64,000 nucleotides of DNA. Origin: CALMBW01 sp963779645 (GTDB lineage: Bacteria; Actinomycetota; CADDZG01; WHSQ01). The stretch covers positions 1,116,001 to 1,180,000 of the forward strand of contig CAVZYX010000005.1 in the NCBI GenBank assembly GCA_963779645.1. Direction: 5' to 3'. This document shows, one piece after another, positions 16,031 through 24,681 of the stretch (its first letter is position 1; every line of letters begins with the position of its first letter). The position numbers were made by a program, and so were the translations under genes. The notes beneath the pieces were generated by a model that ran no database searches, had not been told where the DNA came from, and saw only the letters and a program-made list of their open reading frames with translations.

Positions 16031-16582
16031 GTGGATTTCACCGATTACTCAGACACATGTATCCAGCTCGCTCCGGACCTGGTGAACACCCTGGGAACGC
16101 CCAGCGGGGACGAGCACCTGCCCGACCCCGAGGCTCTCAAGAGCTTCCTCGTCGACCATGACATGGACCCCCCTGCTCGCATCGATGAGCAAGACCTAAA
16201 GGCGATCCGCGAACTCCGTGTGGAGGTGCGCAGGATCTTCGAGGCCGAGACCCAGGCCGATGCAGCCGACCGGATCAACAACTTGATCGTGGGGGCAGGA
16301 ACCCTGCCGCAGCTGACCGACCACGATGGCCACTGGCATATGCACTACACCTCAACCAACGCACCACTCGTGGACCGGTTGGCCGCGATCGTCGGGATCG
16401 CTATGGGCCAGGTCCTAGCTCGCTACGGTAAGGAACGGTTCGGTATCTGCGGCGGCGATGAATGCGGGGACGTGTTCCTGGATACCTCTAAGAATCGTTC
16501 GAAGCGGTATTGCAACGACCTGTGCTCCAACCGGGCCAACGTGCGTGCTCACCGGGCTCGTGCTCGCGCTGAGCAGGCGTGA
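16031..16582 (+). CDS. CGNR zinc-finger transcriptional regulator
   Basis: 183 residues. The N-terminal ABATE region (LVNTLGTPSGDEHLPDPEAL onward, about residues 15-125) is a stress-sensing module. The C-terminal CGNR finger has Cys140, Cys145, Cys161 and Cys165 (FGICGGDECGDVF; KRYCNDLCSNRANVRAHRAR), which bind zinc and contact DNA. GTG start with AAGGAG upstream. It lies 12 bases before the epimerase-DUF1611 pair and may control it; proteins of this family act as activators or repressors of neighbouring genes. Confidence 0.92.
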   Translation: MDFTDYSDTCIQLAPDLVNTLGTPSGDEHLPDPEALKSFLVDHDMDPPARIDEQDLKAIRELRVEVRRIFEAETQADAADRINNLIVGAGTLPQLTDHDGHWHMHYTSTNAPLVDRLAAIVGIAMGQVLARYGKERFGICGGDECGDVFLDTSKNRSKRYCNDLCSNRANVRAHRARARAEQA

Positions 16583-16594
16583 TTTCATTCCCGG

Positions 16595-17602
16595 ATGGGA
16601 TGGGGACTTGAAGCACGCGTGATCGACCTGCCGCTGGCAGAGACCTTCAAGATCGCGCGCAAGACTTGGGACAAGGCCACCAATGTTTTCGTTGTCGTTG
16701 AACATTCCGGTAACTACGGTGTCGGTGAGGTCAATCCCGACGATCACTGGGGAGAAACGGCTGAGTCCGTGGCCGGGCAACTCGACAAGGTGGCGCTCGA
16801 CGAACTGGCCGGACCGTTCGACCTTGAAGGTGTCACGACGCTGTTGCCACCGGGTTCTGCTCGTTGCGCGCTTGATATCGCGATGCATGATCTTGCCGCG
16901 AAACTGTCCGGGGTCAGCGTCGCGGAGATGCTGGGCCTCGGGGGCCGCGCCGTTCCCCACACTTCCGTGACGGTACCCATCGCCGATGTAACCGCGATGG
17001 TCGAACGCGCTCGTGGGTTCGCCGATCACCCCATCATCAAGACCAAGGTTGGATTCGATGGGGATGTGGACGCGATCGCCGCCATCCGTGAAGTGTTCCC
17101 CGGTCGCATCAGGGTCGACGCGAACGAAGGCTGGAGCGTGGAGGACGCGATCGAACGGTTGGCGGCCCTCGAGGCATTCGATATCGAACTCTGCGAGCAA
17201 CCGATCCCGATGGGAGATCCAGAAGGTCTTCGTCAGGTGACCGACGCGTCGCCGATCCCCGTTTTCGCAGATGAGGACGCGGGTACGTCGATGGACGTCG
17301 GGCGGCTCTTCGGTTGCGTGCATGGTGTCAATCTCAAACTTCGAAAGGCCGGCGGCATCAGGGAAACGGTGCGGGCCATGAATACGGCACGCGCGCTGGG
17401 CATGCAGGTGATGCTTGGGTGCGATCTGGTGACCGGTGTGTCTGCGGGGGCCGAAGCGTCGATCGCCTCGCTGGCGGATTTCATCGACATCGACGGACCG
17501 TTGCTGCTGAAAGAGGATCGGTTGCCGTCGGTTATCTACGACCGCGGCACTGTGACTCCCGCACCGGGCCCCGGCCTCGGAGTGAAGGAACGTCCCTGGT
17601 GA
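16595..17602 (+). CDS. Enolase-superfamily dipeptide / N-acyl-amino-acid epimerase
   Basis: 335 residues, muconate-cycloisomerase subgroup. The N-terminal capping domain is followed by a barrel with the Lys pair IKTKVGF, metal ligands in RVDANEGW (Asp), CEQPIP (Glu) and FADEDAG (Asp), and the second catalytic Lys in NLKLRKAGG. This set fits L-Ala-D/L-Glu epimerases (YcjG/YkfB) and the DgcA racemase, which acts on N-acetyl-D-glutamate. The stop overlaps the start of a DUF1611 gene, the partner DgcN in the D-glutamate route. Both peptidoglycan dipeptide recycling and D-glutamate use are therefore possible; the DUF1611 partner favours the second. Confidence 0.82.
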   Translation: MGWGLEARVIDLPLAETFKIARKTWDKATNVFVVVEHSGNYGVGEVNPDDHWGETAESVAGQLDKVALDELAGPFDLEGVTTLLPPGSARCALDIAMHDLAAKLSGVSVAEMLGLGGRAVPHTSVTVPIADVTAMVERARGFADHPIIKTKVGFDGDVDAIAAIREVFPGRIRVDANEGWSVEDAIERLAALEAFDIELCEQPIPMGDPEGLRQVTDASPIPVFADEDAGTSMDVGRLFGCVHGVNLKLRKAGGIRETVRAMNTARALGMQVMLGCDLVTGVSAGAEASIASLADFIDIDGPLLLKEDRLPSVIYDRGTVTPAPGPGLGVKERPW

Positions 17603-18648
17603 CTGCTCGTTCGTGGCTCGTTCTCGCTGATGGCTGGCTCGACACCCGCAATGCCAAGACCGCTCACGGAGTGATCCGTTACGGGCGCGATCCGATAGCG
17701 GCCATCCTGGATCGCGATCACGCCGGCAAGAAGATGTCCGAGGTGATCCCGGCCCTCGGATGCGATGCCCCGATCGTGGCAACGCTGGATGAGGGCCGGG
17801 CTCTCGGTGCAACGTCGCTGTTGCTTGGCGTTGCGACACCCGGAGGTTGGGTGCCCGATCACTGGCGTGACTGGTTGGTCGAGGCATTGCGGAACGGGAT
17901 GGAGATCGCCAACGGTTTGCACCGGTTCCTCCGAGACGATCCCGAGCTAGTGGCGTTGGCCGAACGGCACGGGGGCTCTCTGTGGGACGTGCGAGAGCCT
18001 CCGGCCGATATCCCGCTGAATGCGGGCAAGGCGATCGAGGCTCCTCAGCGGATAGTGGGGACGGTCGGCTCCGACTGCGCCGTCGGGAAGATGACGGTCA
18101 GCCTCGAGTTGGTCGAAGAAGCCAAACGGCGCGGCACCAAGGCGGAGTTCATCGCGACGGGGCAGACCGGCATCCTCATTGCGGGATGGGGCATCGCCGT
18201 CGACCGTGTCATCTCTGATTTCGTCTCGGGCGCGTCCGAGAAGCTCGTGCTTGATGCCGATCCCACGTCCGACGTTCTCGTTATCGAGGGCCAGGGAGGT
18301 TTGTGGCACCCGGCTTATTCGGGTGTGACTTTGGGTTTGCTCCACGGGTCGGTTCCCGAAGTGCTTGTCCTTGTCCACCAAGCTGGACGAACGGCGATCG
18401 AGGAGCCTCCTTACACGAAGCTTCCACCGCTCGACCACATGGTCGCGGTCTATGAGGACATCGCTTCCGTTGTTCGGCCATGCAAGGTGGCATGCGTTGC
18501 CGTCAACTCCGGCACTCTCACGGAGGCTGAAGCGGACGCGGAGATCGACCGGATCGAGAACTTGACTGGGCTCCCTGCGGGGGACGTTTGGCGGGGCCAC
18601 ACGCCGAAGCTGTGGGACGCGGTTTCCGGAGTTCTCGCCTCGGTATGA
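17599..18648 (+). CDS. DUF1611 / DgcN-like P-loop protein
   Basis: 349 residues from GTG 17599 (GTGA overlap with the epimerase). N-terminal Rossmann-like domain (WLVLADGWLDTRNAKTAHGV; AILDRDHAGKKMSEVIP) and C-terminal P-loop domain with GTVGSDCAVGKMTVSLELVE at about residues 153-172 and VLVIEGQGGLWHPAYSGVTL. DUF1611 includes DgcN, which N-acetylates D-glutamate before racemisation by its neighbour DgcA. An upstream in-frame ATG (17314) falls inside the epimerase and is rejected. The ATG of the next gene overlaps this stop. Confidence 0.85.
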   Translation: MTARSWLVLADGWLDTRNAKTAHGVIRYGRDPIAAILDRDHAGKKMSEVIPALGCDAPIVATLDEGRALGATSLLLGVATPGGWVPDHWRDWLVEALRNGMEIANGLHRFLRDDPELVALAERHGGSLWDVREPPADIPLNAGKAIEAPQRIVGTVGSDCAVGKMTVSLELVEEAKRRGTKAEFIATGQTGILIAGWGIAVDRVISDFVSGASEKLVLDADPTSDVLVIEGQGGLWHPAYSGVTLGLLHGSVPEVLVLVHQAGRTAIEEPPYTKLPPLDHMVAVYEDIASVVRPCKVACVAVNSGTLTEAEADAEIDRIENLTGLPAGDVWRGHTPKLWDAVSGVLASV

Positions 18649-19652
18649 AGCACCCCTTCGACAACCTGTCCGCGGCGGATCGATCGTTACTCAAGAAGAG
18701 CAAACCACCCGAGTGGATCAATCCGATGAAGGCCGTCCTGACAAAGAGCTATTTCTCGGATCCGGAGTGGATCTTCGAACAGAAGCTCGATGGCGAGAGA
18801 TGCCTGGCGTTCGTGAGCAGCGACAGGGTGAAGCTCTTCTCGAGGAACCAGAAACCGATCAACACGAGCTATCCGGAAGTCGCCGATGCGCTGGGTTATC
18901 AGGACCTCGATGCTGTCATCGACGGCGAGGTCGTTGCCATGGTCGACGGCGTGCCGAACTTTTCGCTGCTCCAGCGACGGATGCACGTGATCGATGCCGA
19001 ACGGGCGATGGCAACCGGTGTCCAGGTTCTGTACTACCTCTTCGACATCTGCTACCTCGACGGGTACAGCGTGATGGACCTTCCGCTGCTCGCGAGGAAA
19101 GCCCTGCTGAAGGACGCCGTCTCGTACCGTCCGAAGGCGCTCAGTTTCACGGAGCATCGCCGGAAGGAGGGCGAACTTTTCCTGCGTGAGATCTGCGGTC
19201 AACCCGGACAAGAAGGTGTGATCGCGAAGCGCGCCGATTCGCCATACAGGCAGGGACGGTCGAAGGACTGGCTCAAGTTCAAGTGCACCAACGAGCAGGA
19301 GTTCGTCGTCGGCGGATTCACCGACCCCAAGGGGGGCCGCGAGGAGTTCGGGGCGATGCTCGTTGGGTACTACGACGGCAAGGACCTGAGATATGCCGGC
19401 AAGGTCGGGACGGGCTTCGACGGCGAACTACTGGCCTCGTTAGGTAAGGACCTGCGCGCTCTCGAGCAACCGGCTTCCCCGTTCATCGACTACACGATCC
19501 GATCGAAGACGATCCACTGGGTGAAACCGAAGCTCGTTGCCCAGATCGGGTTCCAGGAATGGACTCCCACCGAAAGACTTCGCCACCCGAGGTTCCTTGG
19601 ACTTCGCCGCGACAAGTCGGCGAAGGAAGTTGTTCGGGAGAGACCCGCCTGA
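18645..19652 (+). CDS. ATP-dependent DNA ligase (LigC/LigD ligase-domain type)
   Basis: 335 residues. Adenylated Lys47 lies in EQKLDGERCLAF; further ligase motifs are LFSRNQKPI (III-like), IDGEVVAM (IV), EGVIAKRADSPYRQGRSKDW (V, with Lys and Arg) and the OB-fold domain with KVGTGFDGELL and WVKPKLVAQIGFQEWT. It would seal nicks, probably in NHEJ-type or excision repair. The usual actinobacterial LigD fuses this domain to polymerase and nuclease parts; here it is a separate gene followed by the polymerase (TGATG junction). No ku gene or 3'-phosphoesterase is in the window. Confidence 0.9.
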   Translation: MKHPFDNLSAADRSLLKKSKPPEWINPMKAVLTKSYFSDPEWIFEQKLDGERCLAFVSSDRVKLFSRNQKPINTSYPEVADALGYQDLDAVIDGEVVAMVDGVPNFSLLQRRMHVIDAERAMATGVQVLYYLFDICYLDGYSVMDLPLLARKALLKDAVSYRPKALSFTEHRRKEGELFLREICGQPGQEGVIAKRADSPYRQGRSKDWLKFKCTNEQEFVVGGFTDPKGGREEFGAMLVGYYDGKDLRYAGKVGTGFDGELLASLGKDLRALEQPASPFIDYTIRSKTIHWVKPKLVAQIGFQEWTPTERLRHPRFLGLRRDKSAKEVVRERPA

Positions 19653-20566
19653 TGGAGTCGCATGTCCGCGTCGGCCGTAGAGACGTCAAGGTCACGAACC
19701 CCGACAAGCTCATATTCCCCGAGTCGGGCATAACCAAAGGCGACCTGATCGACTACTACATCGCGATCGGCGACGCGATGTTTCCCGAGGTCGCGGATCG
19801 CCTCATCACGATGGAGCGCTATCCCGATGGGATAGACGGCAAGGTTTTCTGGCAGAAGGACATCTCGAAGTACTTCCCGGACTGGATCGAACGGAAGACG
19901 GTGCCCAAGAAGGGCGGCACCGTGACCCATGTCGTCGTGAACGAGAAGGCGGTCCTTGCCTACTTAGGCAACCAGGCATCGATCACGATCCACATGAGCC
20001 TCGCTAAGCAGGACCAGGTGGATCATCCGGATCAATTGATCATCGACCTGGATCCGTCGGTCGACGACTTCGCACAGGTCCGCCGCGCGGCCCTCGATCT
20101 TCGCTCGCTGCTCGACGACCTCAAGTTGCACTCCGTCGTCAAGTCAACCGGGTCTCGAGGTCTCCACGTGACTGTTCCTTTGGATCGCACTGCCTCTTTC
20201 GATGAGGTCAGAGTCTTCGCTCGAGATCTTGCGGAGTACATGGTGTCTCAGGACCCGGACGGCCTAACGATCGAAGCGAGAAAGGAGAACCGCGGAGACC
20301 GCATCTACGTCGACTGGATCCGCAACTCCTTGAGTGCAACCGCCGTGGCGCCATTCTCGGTTCGCGCTCGCCCCGGCGCCCCTGTCGCGATGCCGCTCGA
20401 TTGGTCGGAGGTCGAAGATCGAACGCTCCGACCCGACCGCTACTCCATGAAGAACGCGGTCAAAGAGGTAGCCAACGGACACGCCCCCTGGAAAGGCTGG
20501 CGCCGACGCGCCCGCAGCCTCAAAGACCCGATCAGAAGGCTAGCTGCCCTCAGCGAAGAGCCCTGA
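19652..20566 (+). CDS. LigD-type primase-polymerase (NHEJ polymerase domain)
   Basis: 304 residues, archaeo-eukaryotic primase superfamily. The N-terminus KVTNPDKLIFPESGITKGDL is the LigD-Pol signature; catalytic acids are in QLIIDLDPS, with KSTGSRGLHVTVPL and RIYVDWIRNSLSATAVAP as further active-site segments. It would fill short gaps, preferring ribonucleotides, at break ends together with the ligase it is coupled to. The C-terminal tail is basic (WRRRARSLKDPIRRL). Its last 17 bases overlap the 3' end of the convergent amine oxidase. Confidence 0.9.
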   Translation: MESHVRVGRRDVKVTNPDKLIFPESGITKGDLIDYYIAIGDAMFPEVADRLITMERYPDGIDGKVFWQKDISKYFPDWIERKTVPKKGGTVTHVVVNEKAVLAYLGNQASITIHMSLAKQDQVDHPDQLIIDLDPSVDDFAQVRRAALDLRSLLDDLKLHSVVKSTGSRGLHVTVPLDRTASFDEVRVFARDLAEYMVSQDPDGLTIEARKENRGDRIYVDWIRNSLSATAVAPFSVRARPGAPVAMPLDWSEVEDRTLRPDRYSMKNAVKEVANGHAPWKGWRRRARSLKDPIRRLAALSEEP

Positions 20567-21995
20567 TGACTTGGCGTGCGGCTCTTTCGCCGGACTGCAC
20601 CGCACCGTTCATCGTTCCCCGGTTCCCGTAGCGAGCAGTGTGCTCGCCCGCGAAGAACACCCGACCCTCGCGTTCAGCTTCGGACCCTGCGATCTCGGTG
20701 AACGTGCCGGCGCGGTAGTAGCTGTACGTGCCTCCGATCAAGGGATCATCCGTCCACCGGTCGATGTAGCCGTATCCCGTGTAGGCCGTTTCGGTCCCAG
20801 GGAAGACCTCTTCTAGAGCGTCGAGGTATCGCTGAGCTACATCCGGCGACATCTCCCCATGAACGGGGCCCTCGTCATCGATCGTGCTCGTTAACCCGAC
20901 CATGATGTTGCCGAGGTTGTTCTGACCGATGTGACCCGGCCATGTCCATCCGGTCACCAGATCGGATACGGAGTCTCCGCTTCCGTTCTGTTCCCACGGC
21001 GCGGTCGAAAAGTGCATGTTCACCTTCGTGCCTTGCCCCATCGCCAGATCGGTGATCGCATCAAGTTTGCGCTTCGAGAAGCCAGCTCGATCTTTGTTGA
21101 CCTTCCGCAACGCAGTGAAGGGGAGCGCGAGCACAACTGCATCAGCAGCCTGTTCGACCCATACATCTGCCTGCGAGAACAGACATTCATATCGGCGTCC
21201 CTCCTTCGCGATCGAGAGGAGGGTCGCGCCGGTGTGCACTGCGAGTTCCGGCAAACGCTCTACGAGCGCAGTGATCAACGAGTCGCTTCCTCCTTTGATG
21301 AGGAAGCGCTCGTCGTAGCTCCGCCCGGGGGCCGCGAAGTCGGCTACGAGATGCAACGCGCTTGCTTCATCGATCGGTGATCCGTAGTCGGTCTCGTAGT
21401 ACGTCTTCAGGTAGTCGGCGAAAAGGGGTTCGTCGACATGACGTTCGATCCATTCTGCGATCGTCATGCGATCGAGGCGAACCGCATCTGGGTCCGTCGT
21501 TCTGTAGGTGATCGGCCATCTGAACTGCTCGAACTGCCTCTCCGCAACGCGGCTCGCGGCCCCCTCGCCCCGGAAGACATCCGTGCCCTTACGAAGAGCG
21601 TCGTTGAAGTAGTAGGCGTAGCCACCGTCCGGCCACAAGGGATCGAGATCGATCGTTCCGATGTCGACCTCGCGAAGCAGGCTGCGGATCGCGGAATCGC
21701 CGGTACTGATGAAGGTGCCGCCGGCTTCGCAGTAGAGATCGCCGGGGAGGTCTCGGATCGTTCGCACCCTCCCGCCGGGTCGATCGGCGGCCTCGATAAC
21801 GATCGGCTTCCAACCGGTGCGGTCGAAGATCCGGTAAGCAGCCGTCAGCCCGGCAAGCCCAGCTCCTACGACGAGGATCGTCGGCTGGGACACTTTCCGA
21901 GCCCGGCGGATCGCGGGAAGGACAGATGCCCCTCCAGCCAGTGCAAGGGATCTCAGGGCTTCCCGTCGCCCCATGGTGCGCGACCTCATCACCAC
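20550..21995 (-). CDS. Tat-exported flavin amine oxidase
   Basis: 481 residues, monoamine oxidase-like. A twin-arginine leader (GRREALRSLALAGGASVLPA) precedes the FAD-binding fold (ILVVGAGLAGLTAAYRIFDR; VIEAADRPGGRVRT). The C-terminus carries the family's flavin contact GRVFFAGEHTARYGNRGTMN and GAVQSGERAA. It would oxidise an amine outside the membrane, releasing aldehyde, ammonia and hydrogen peroxide. The start is GTG GTG ATG at 21995-21987; any of the three is possible. The polyamine module is 16 kb away, so a shared substrate is only a guess. Confidence 0.85.
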   Translation of the reverse strand: MVMRSRTMGRREALRSLALAGGASVLPAIRRARKVSQPTILVVGAGLAGLTAAYRIFDRTGWKPIVIEAADRPGGRVRTIRDLPGDLYCEAGGTFISTGDSAIRSLLREVDIGTIDLDPLWPDGGYAYYFNDALRKGTDVFRGEGAASRVAERQFEQFRWPITYRTTDPDAVRLDRMTIAEWIERHVDEPLFADYLKTYYETDYGSPIDEASALHLVADFAAPGRSYDERFLIKGGSDSLITALVERLPELAVHTGATLLSIAKEGRRYECLFSQADVWVEQAADAVVLALPFTALRKVNKDRAGFSKRKLDAITDLAMGQGTKVNMHFSTAPWEQNGSGDSVSDLVTGWTWPGHIGQNNLGNIMVGLTSTIDDEGPVHGEMSPDVAQRYLDALEEVFPGTETAYTGYGYIDRWTDDPLIGGTYSYYRAGTFTEIAGSEAEREGRVFFAGEHTARYGNRGTMNGAVQSGERAARQVIRALR

Positions 21996-22158
21996 ATGAC
22001 AGCACGCCTCGGCTCAACTGGGGACCCGGTAGCTCTTCCAACCGACGCAAGCGGGCTCGATATGTCCGATATCCGGGCGATTCGTGCCCTAGGTCACTTG
22101 AGAGTTCGTGTCCATATCCGCAGGACAGGGCCGGCGAACGGAGTATCAAAGACCCAAG

Positions 22159-23226
22159 ATGACTACGGAGGGGAACCGGGTCACCCGGTTATTCGTTTGC
22201 ATCATCGCTGCCGCCCTATTGGGTGGGGCTTGCGGTGGTCGCCAGGAGATCTTCGCCGACGAAGATGTTCAGAAGCGCGCCGCCGGCGCCGCGTTCGACG
22301 AGCTGGCGCTTCCCGAAACCGTTCCCGCCGTTCCTTCATTCGTCGTTACCGGCAAAGGAACCCTGAAGCCTGCTGAAGTTGAGTCGTTGAGCAAGCTCGA
22401 CGGAGTCGCCTTGGCCGTTCCTGCAGCAATCGAGAACGTGAAGGTCTCCTCTCGCAAAGGCTCTGCCTCTCTGAAGGTTGCAACCGTCCCCGTGATCGAC
22501 TTCCGCTCGGTTGCTCCGGCCTCAACGCGATCGGCCGACTTCGTCTGGTTCGCTCTGATCGCCGGCGATGCCGTGATGACTCCGGACGCCGCCAAGCGCA
22601 TCGATCTAGGAAACGACACACAGATCGCGGCCAAAGGTTTAGGCAAACTCGCCGTGGGCGCCCTTGCCGACAACGCAACCCCCAACTTCGCCGACGTTCT
22701 GCTGAGTTCCGACGAGTATCCGAAACTCGGTGCTCCGTCGGCTGTGATCGTTGGAGCCGAGTCGGGCGTCACCCTCAACACACTCGCCGGTGAGATCCGT
22801 GAAGAGATCTCGGGGGCCAAGGTCACTTGGTTGCTTCCCAAGAGCCAGGCTGTCGCTACTCAGCAGGCCCTTTCCGGAACCGACGGCAGCATCCCAAGTG
22901 TTGCCGGCATGCATCCGGCCTTAGCCGAGTCGGTAGCTCGTTTGGTCTCGGCTTCGCAGGGTCGCATCTGGATCGTCTCCGGTTACAGAGACAGCGCTCA
23001 TCAATACCGACTCTGGGTGCAAGCACTCGAGAAGTACGGCGACCCCGAGGTTGCGAACAACTGGGTTGCACCTCCGGGCCACTCGTATCATGAGCGTGGA
23101 CTCGCGGTCGATCTCGGTGGCGACCTCAACCTTGCTGTTCAGATCGTCCAAGAGATGAAGCTGCCGTTGTGGCGCCCGATGACGCACGAGCCCTGGCACT
23201 TCGAACTAGCCGGCTCCCGGGGTTAA
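22159..23226 (+). CDS. VanY-like D,D-carboxypeptidase lipoprotein
   Basis: 355 residues from ATG 22159. The leader FVCIIAAALLGGACGG suggests a lipoprotein, although the residue before GGAC is not ideal for the lipobox. A middle region of about 200 residues has no named match. The C-terminal peptidase domain has zinc ligands His311 and Asp318 (HSYHERGLAVDLGG) and His347 (EPWHFEL), with SGYRDSAHQYRLW before them, as in VanY/LAS peptidases that trim D-Ala from peptidoglycan stems. It overlaps the convergent permease by 21 bases. Confidence 0.85.
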   Translation: MTTEGNRVTRLFVCIIAAALLGGACGGRQEIFADEDVQKRAAGAAFDELALPETVPAVPSFVVTGKGTLKPAEVESLSKLDGVALAVPAAIENVKVSSRKGSASLKVATVPVIDFRSVAPASTRSADFVWFALIAGDAVMTPDAAKRIDLGNDTQIAAKGLGKLAVGALADNATPNFADVLLSSDEYPKLGAPSAVIVGAESGVTLNTLAGEIREEISGAKVTWLLPKSQAVATQQALSGTDGSIPSVAGMHPALAESVARLVSASQGRIWIVSGYRDSAHQYRLWVQALEKYGDPEVANNWVAPPGHSYHERGLAVDLGGDLNLAVQIVQEMKLPLWRPMTHEPWHFELAGSRG

Positions 23227-24588
23227 TCCTCTCTCTGCGTCTGTTCCCGGTATCAGGTTGTCGAGTACTAGTCCGCTGATCGCCGCGACCGCCATCCCCG
23301 ATGAGCCCACCGTCGTGATGATGTCGGCCAACCATGTCGCGCTGGAGATATCGACGACGGCCGTCTCGAAGTAAGCGGGAAGGCTTAAGCCGAGGAACAG
23401 CGAGAACCCGATGATCAGCAGGTTGCGTTCGGAGGTGAGATCGGCACGCGCCGTTGCACTCAGCCCGATCCCCGCGATGAGTCCGAACAGGACCAGGTAC
23501 ATCCCGCCGATGATCGGCAGAGGGATCGTGGCGAGAACGGCCCCCACTTTGCTTATGAAACCCAGGGCGATCAGGATCACCGCGCCGACCATGACCGCGT
23601 AGCGCGAAGCAACTTTGGTTATGGCGACGAGCCCGATGTTCTCGGCGTAGGTCGTGGTGCCCAATCCACCGAACAAACCCGAGACCAAGCCGCCCAACCC
23701 TTTAGCCCCGATGCCCCGCGACAACTGCTCGGCGCTTGGCTCGGGTGCGCCCGATACTCGAGCGGCGACGTGGAACTGCCCGAACGCCTCGATCATCGAC
23801 GCCAAGAAGCCCGCCAAGGTGGACAGGATGAACCCCATCTTGAACTCGGGGGCTCCGAACGGGAGCACCAGATCGACGGGGTTCTTGAACCAAGGTTGAT
23901 CGCTGAGGAAGCCGTAATCGATGTACGCAGGTGATCCTTTGTCGATCACGCCGATCCATCCAAGGACGAGAGCTAAGACGTACGCACTCACGATCGCTAG
24001 TAGCACCGGGAACATCTTCGACACCGCGGACTTGCGAGCAAGAACGAGCGAGAAGCCGAACACCGCAAGCACCACGTACGAAGCGAACCACCAGTTGAGC
24101 CCGGCCTGACCTGCGGCAACCCTGAACAACGACAGCCCGATCAGGATGATGACCGGCCCGATCACTACCGGGCTGACCCACTTCCGAAGCTTGCCGACCA
24201 AACCGGAATAGCCGAGAGCGGTTTCGACCAAGGCTCCTGCGATCAGCGCACCGGCGATGTACTGCATCGTGACCTCGCCACCCGCGGTCCCGGCGATGAT
24301 CACGCCGAAGGGGGCCAGGAACGAGAAGGACACTCCCTGGATGATCGGCAAACGCGTACCCACGGTCGTTTGCAGAAGGGTTGCTATCCCCGAACAGATC
24401 AGAACGGCGCTGAACAGAGTGGCGAAGTCGTCCCCGCCAAGTCCCATCGCCGGCCCGAGTATCAGCGGAACCGCAACCGTCGCTCCGAACATGGTGAGAA
24501 CGTGTTGGAAGCCGAAGCCGATAGCCAGAGGTAATGGGGGAGTGTCTTCGATCCCGTAAGTCAGTGTGGAGCGTTCCGCGGTAGCCAT
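23206..24588 (-). CDS. NCS2 family uracil/xanthine permease
   Basis: 460 residues from ATG 24588 (GGGAGGGCGAGG precedes it), with about 14 membrane helices. NCS2 signatures: GFGFQHVLTMFGATVAVPLI at the start, the substrate loop EAFGQFHVAARVSG (about residue 264), GLGTTTYAENIGLVAITKVA (the conserved TxxxxNxG region) and GIGLSATARADLTSERNLLI. It would import a nucleobase by proton symport. Uracil versus purine cannot be settled by eye; the central motif AENIGLVAITKV resembles uracil permeases. No pyrimidine genes are adjacent. Confidence 0.88.
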   Translation of the reverse strand: MATAERSTLTYGIEDTPPLPLAIGFGFQHVLTMFGATVAVPLILGPAMGLGGDDFATLFSAVLICSGIATLLQTTVGTRLPIIQGVSFSFLAPFGVIIAGTAGGEVTMQYIAGALIAGALVETALGYSGLVGKLRKWVSPVVIGPVIILIGLSLFRVAAGQAGLNWWFASYVVLAVFGFSLVLARKSAVSKMFPVLLAIVSAYVLALVLGWIGVIDKGSPAYIDYGFLSDQPWFKNPVDLVLPFGAPEFKMGFILSTLAGFLASMIEAFGQFHVAARVSGAPEPSAEQLSRGIGAKGLGGLVSGLFGGLGTTTYAENIGLVAITKVASRYAVMVGAVILIALGFISKVGAVLATIPLPIIGGMYLVLFGLIAGIGLSATARADLTSERNLLIIGFSLFLGLSLPAYFETAVVDISSATWLADIITTVGSSGMAVAAISGLVLDNLIPGTDAERGLTPGAG

Positions 24589-24605
24589 CCTCGCCCTCCC
24601 AGGTA

Positions 24606-24636
24606 GACACACGACCTACATCCATAGTCGTTGTGT
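24606..24636. promoter_or_regulatory. Imperfect inverted repeat upstream of the NCS2 permease
   Basis: ACACACGAC and GTCGTTGTGT form an inverted repeat with an 11-base centre, starting 18 bases upstream of the permease start. It could be an operator or a leader hairpin for nucleobase control. No known riboswitch core is visible. Confidence 0.3.
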
Positions 24637-24681
24637 GGCATAGGCGAAGGCAAGCACTCCGGGCACTTCGAACCAGGCTTC

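Noticed and set aside
16415..17887. 490-codon open frame on the minus strand
   Set aside because: Antisense to the CGNR, epimerase and DUF1611 genes, all with firm motifs; shadow frame.
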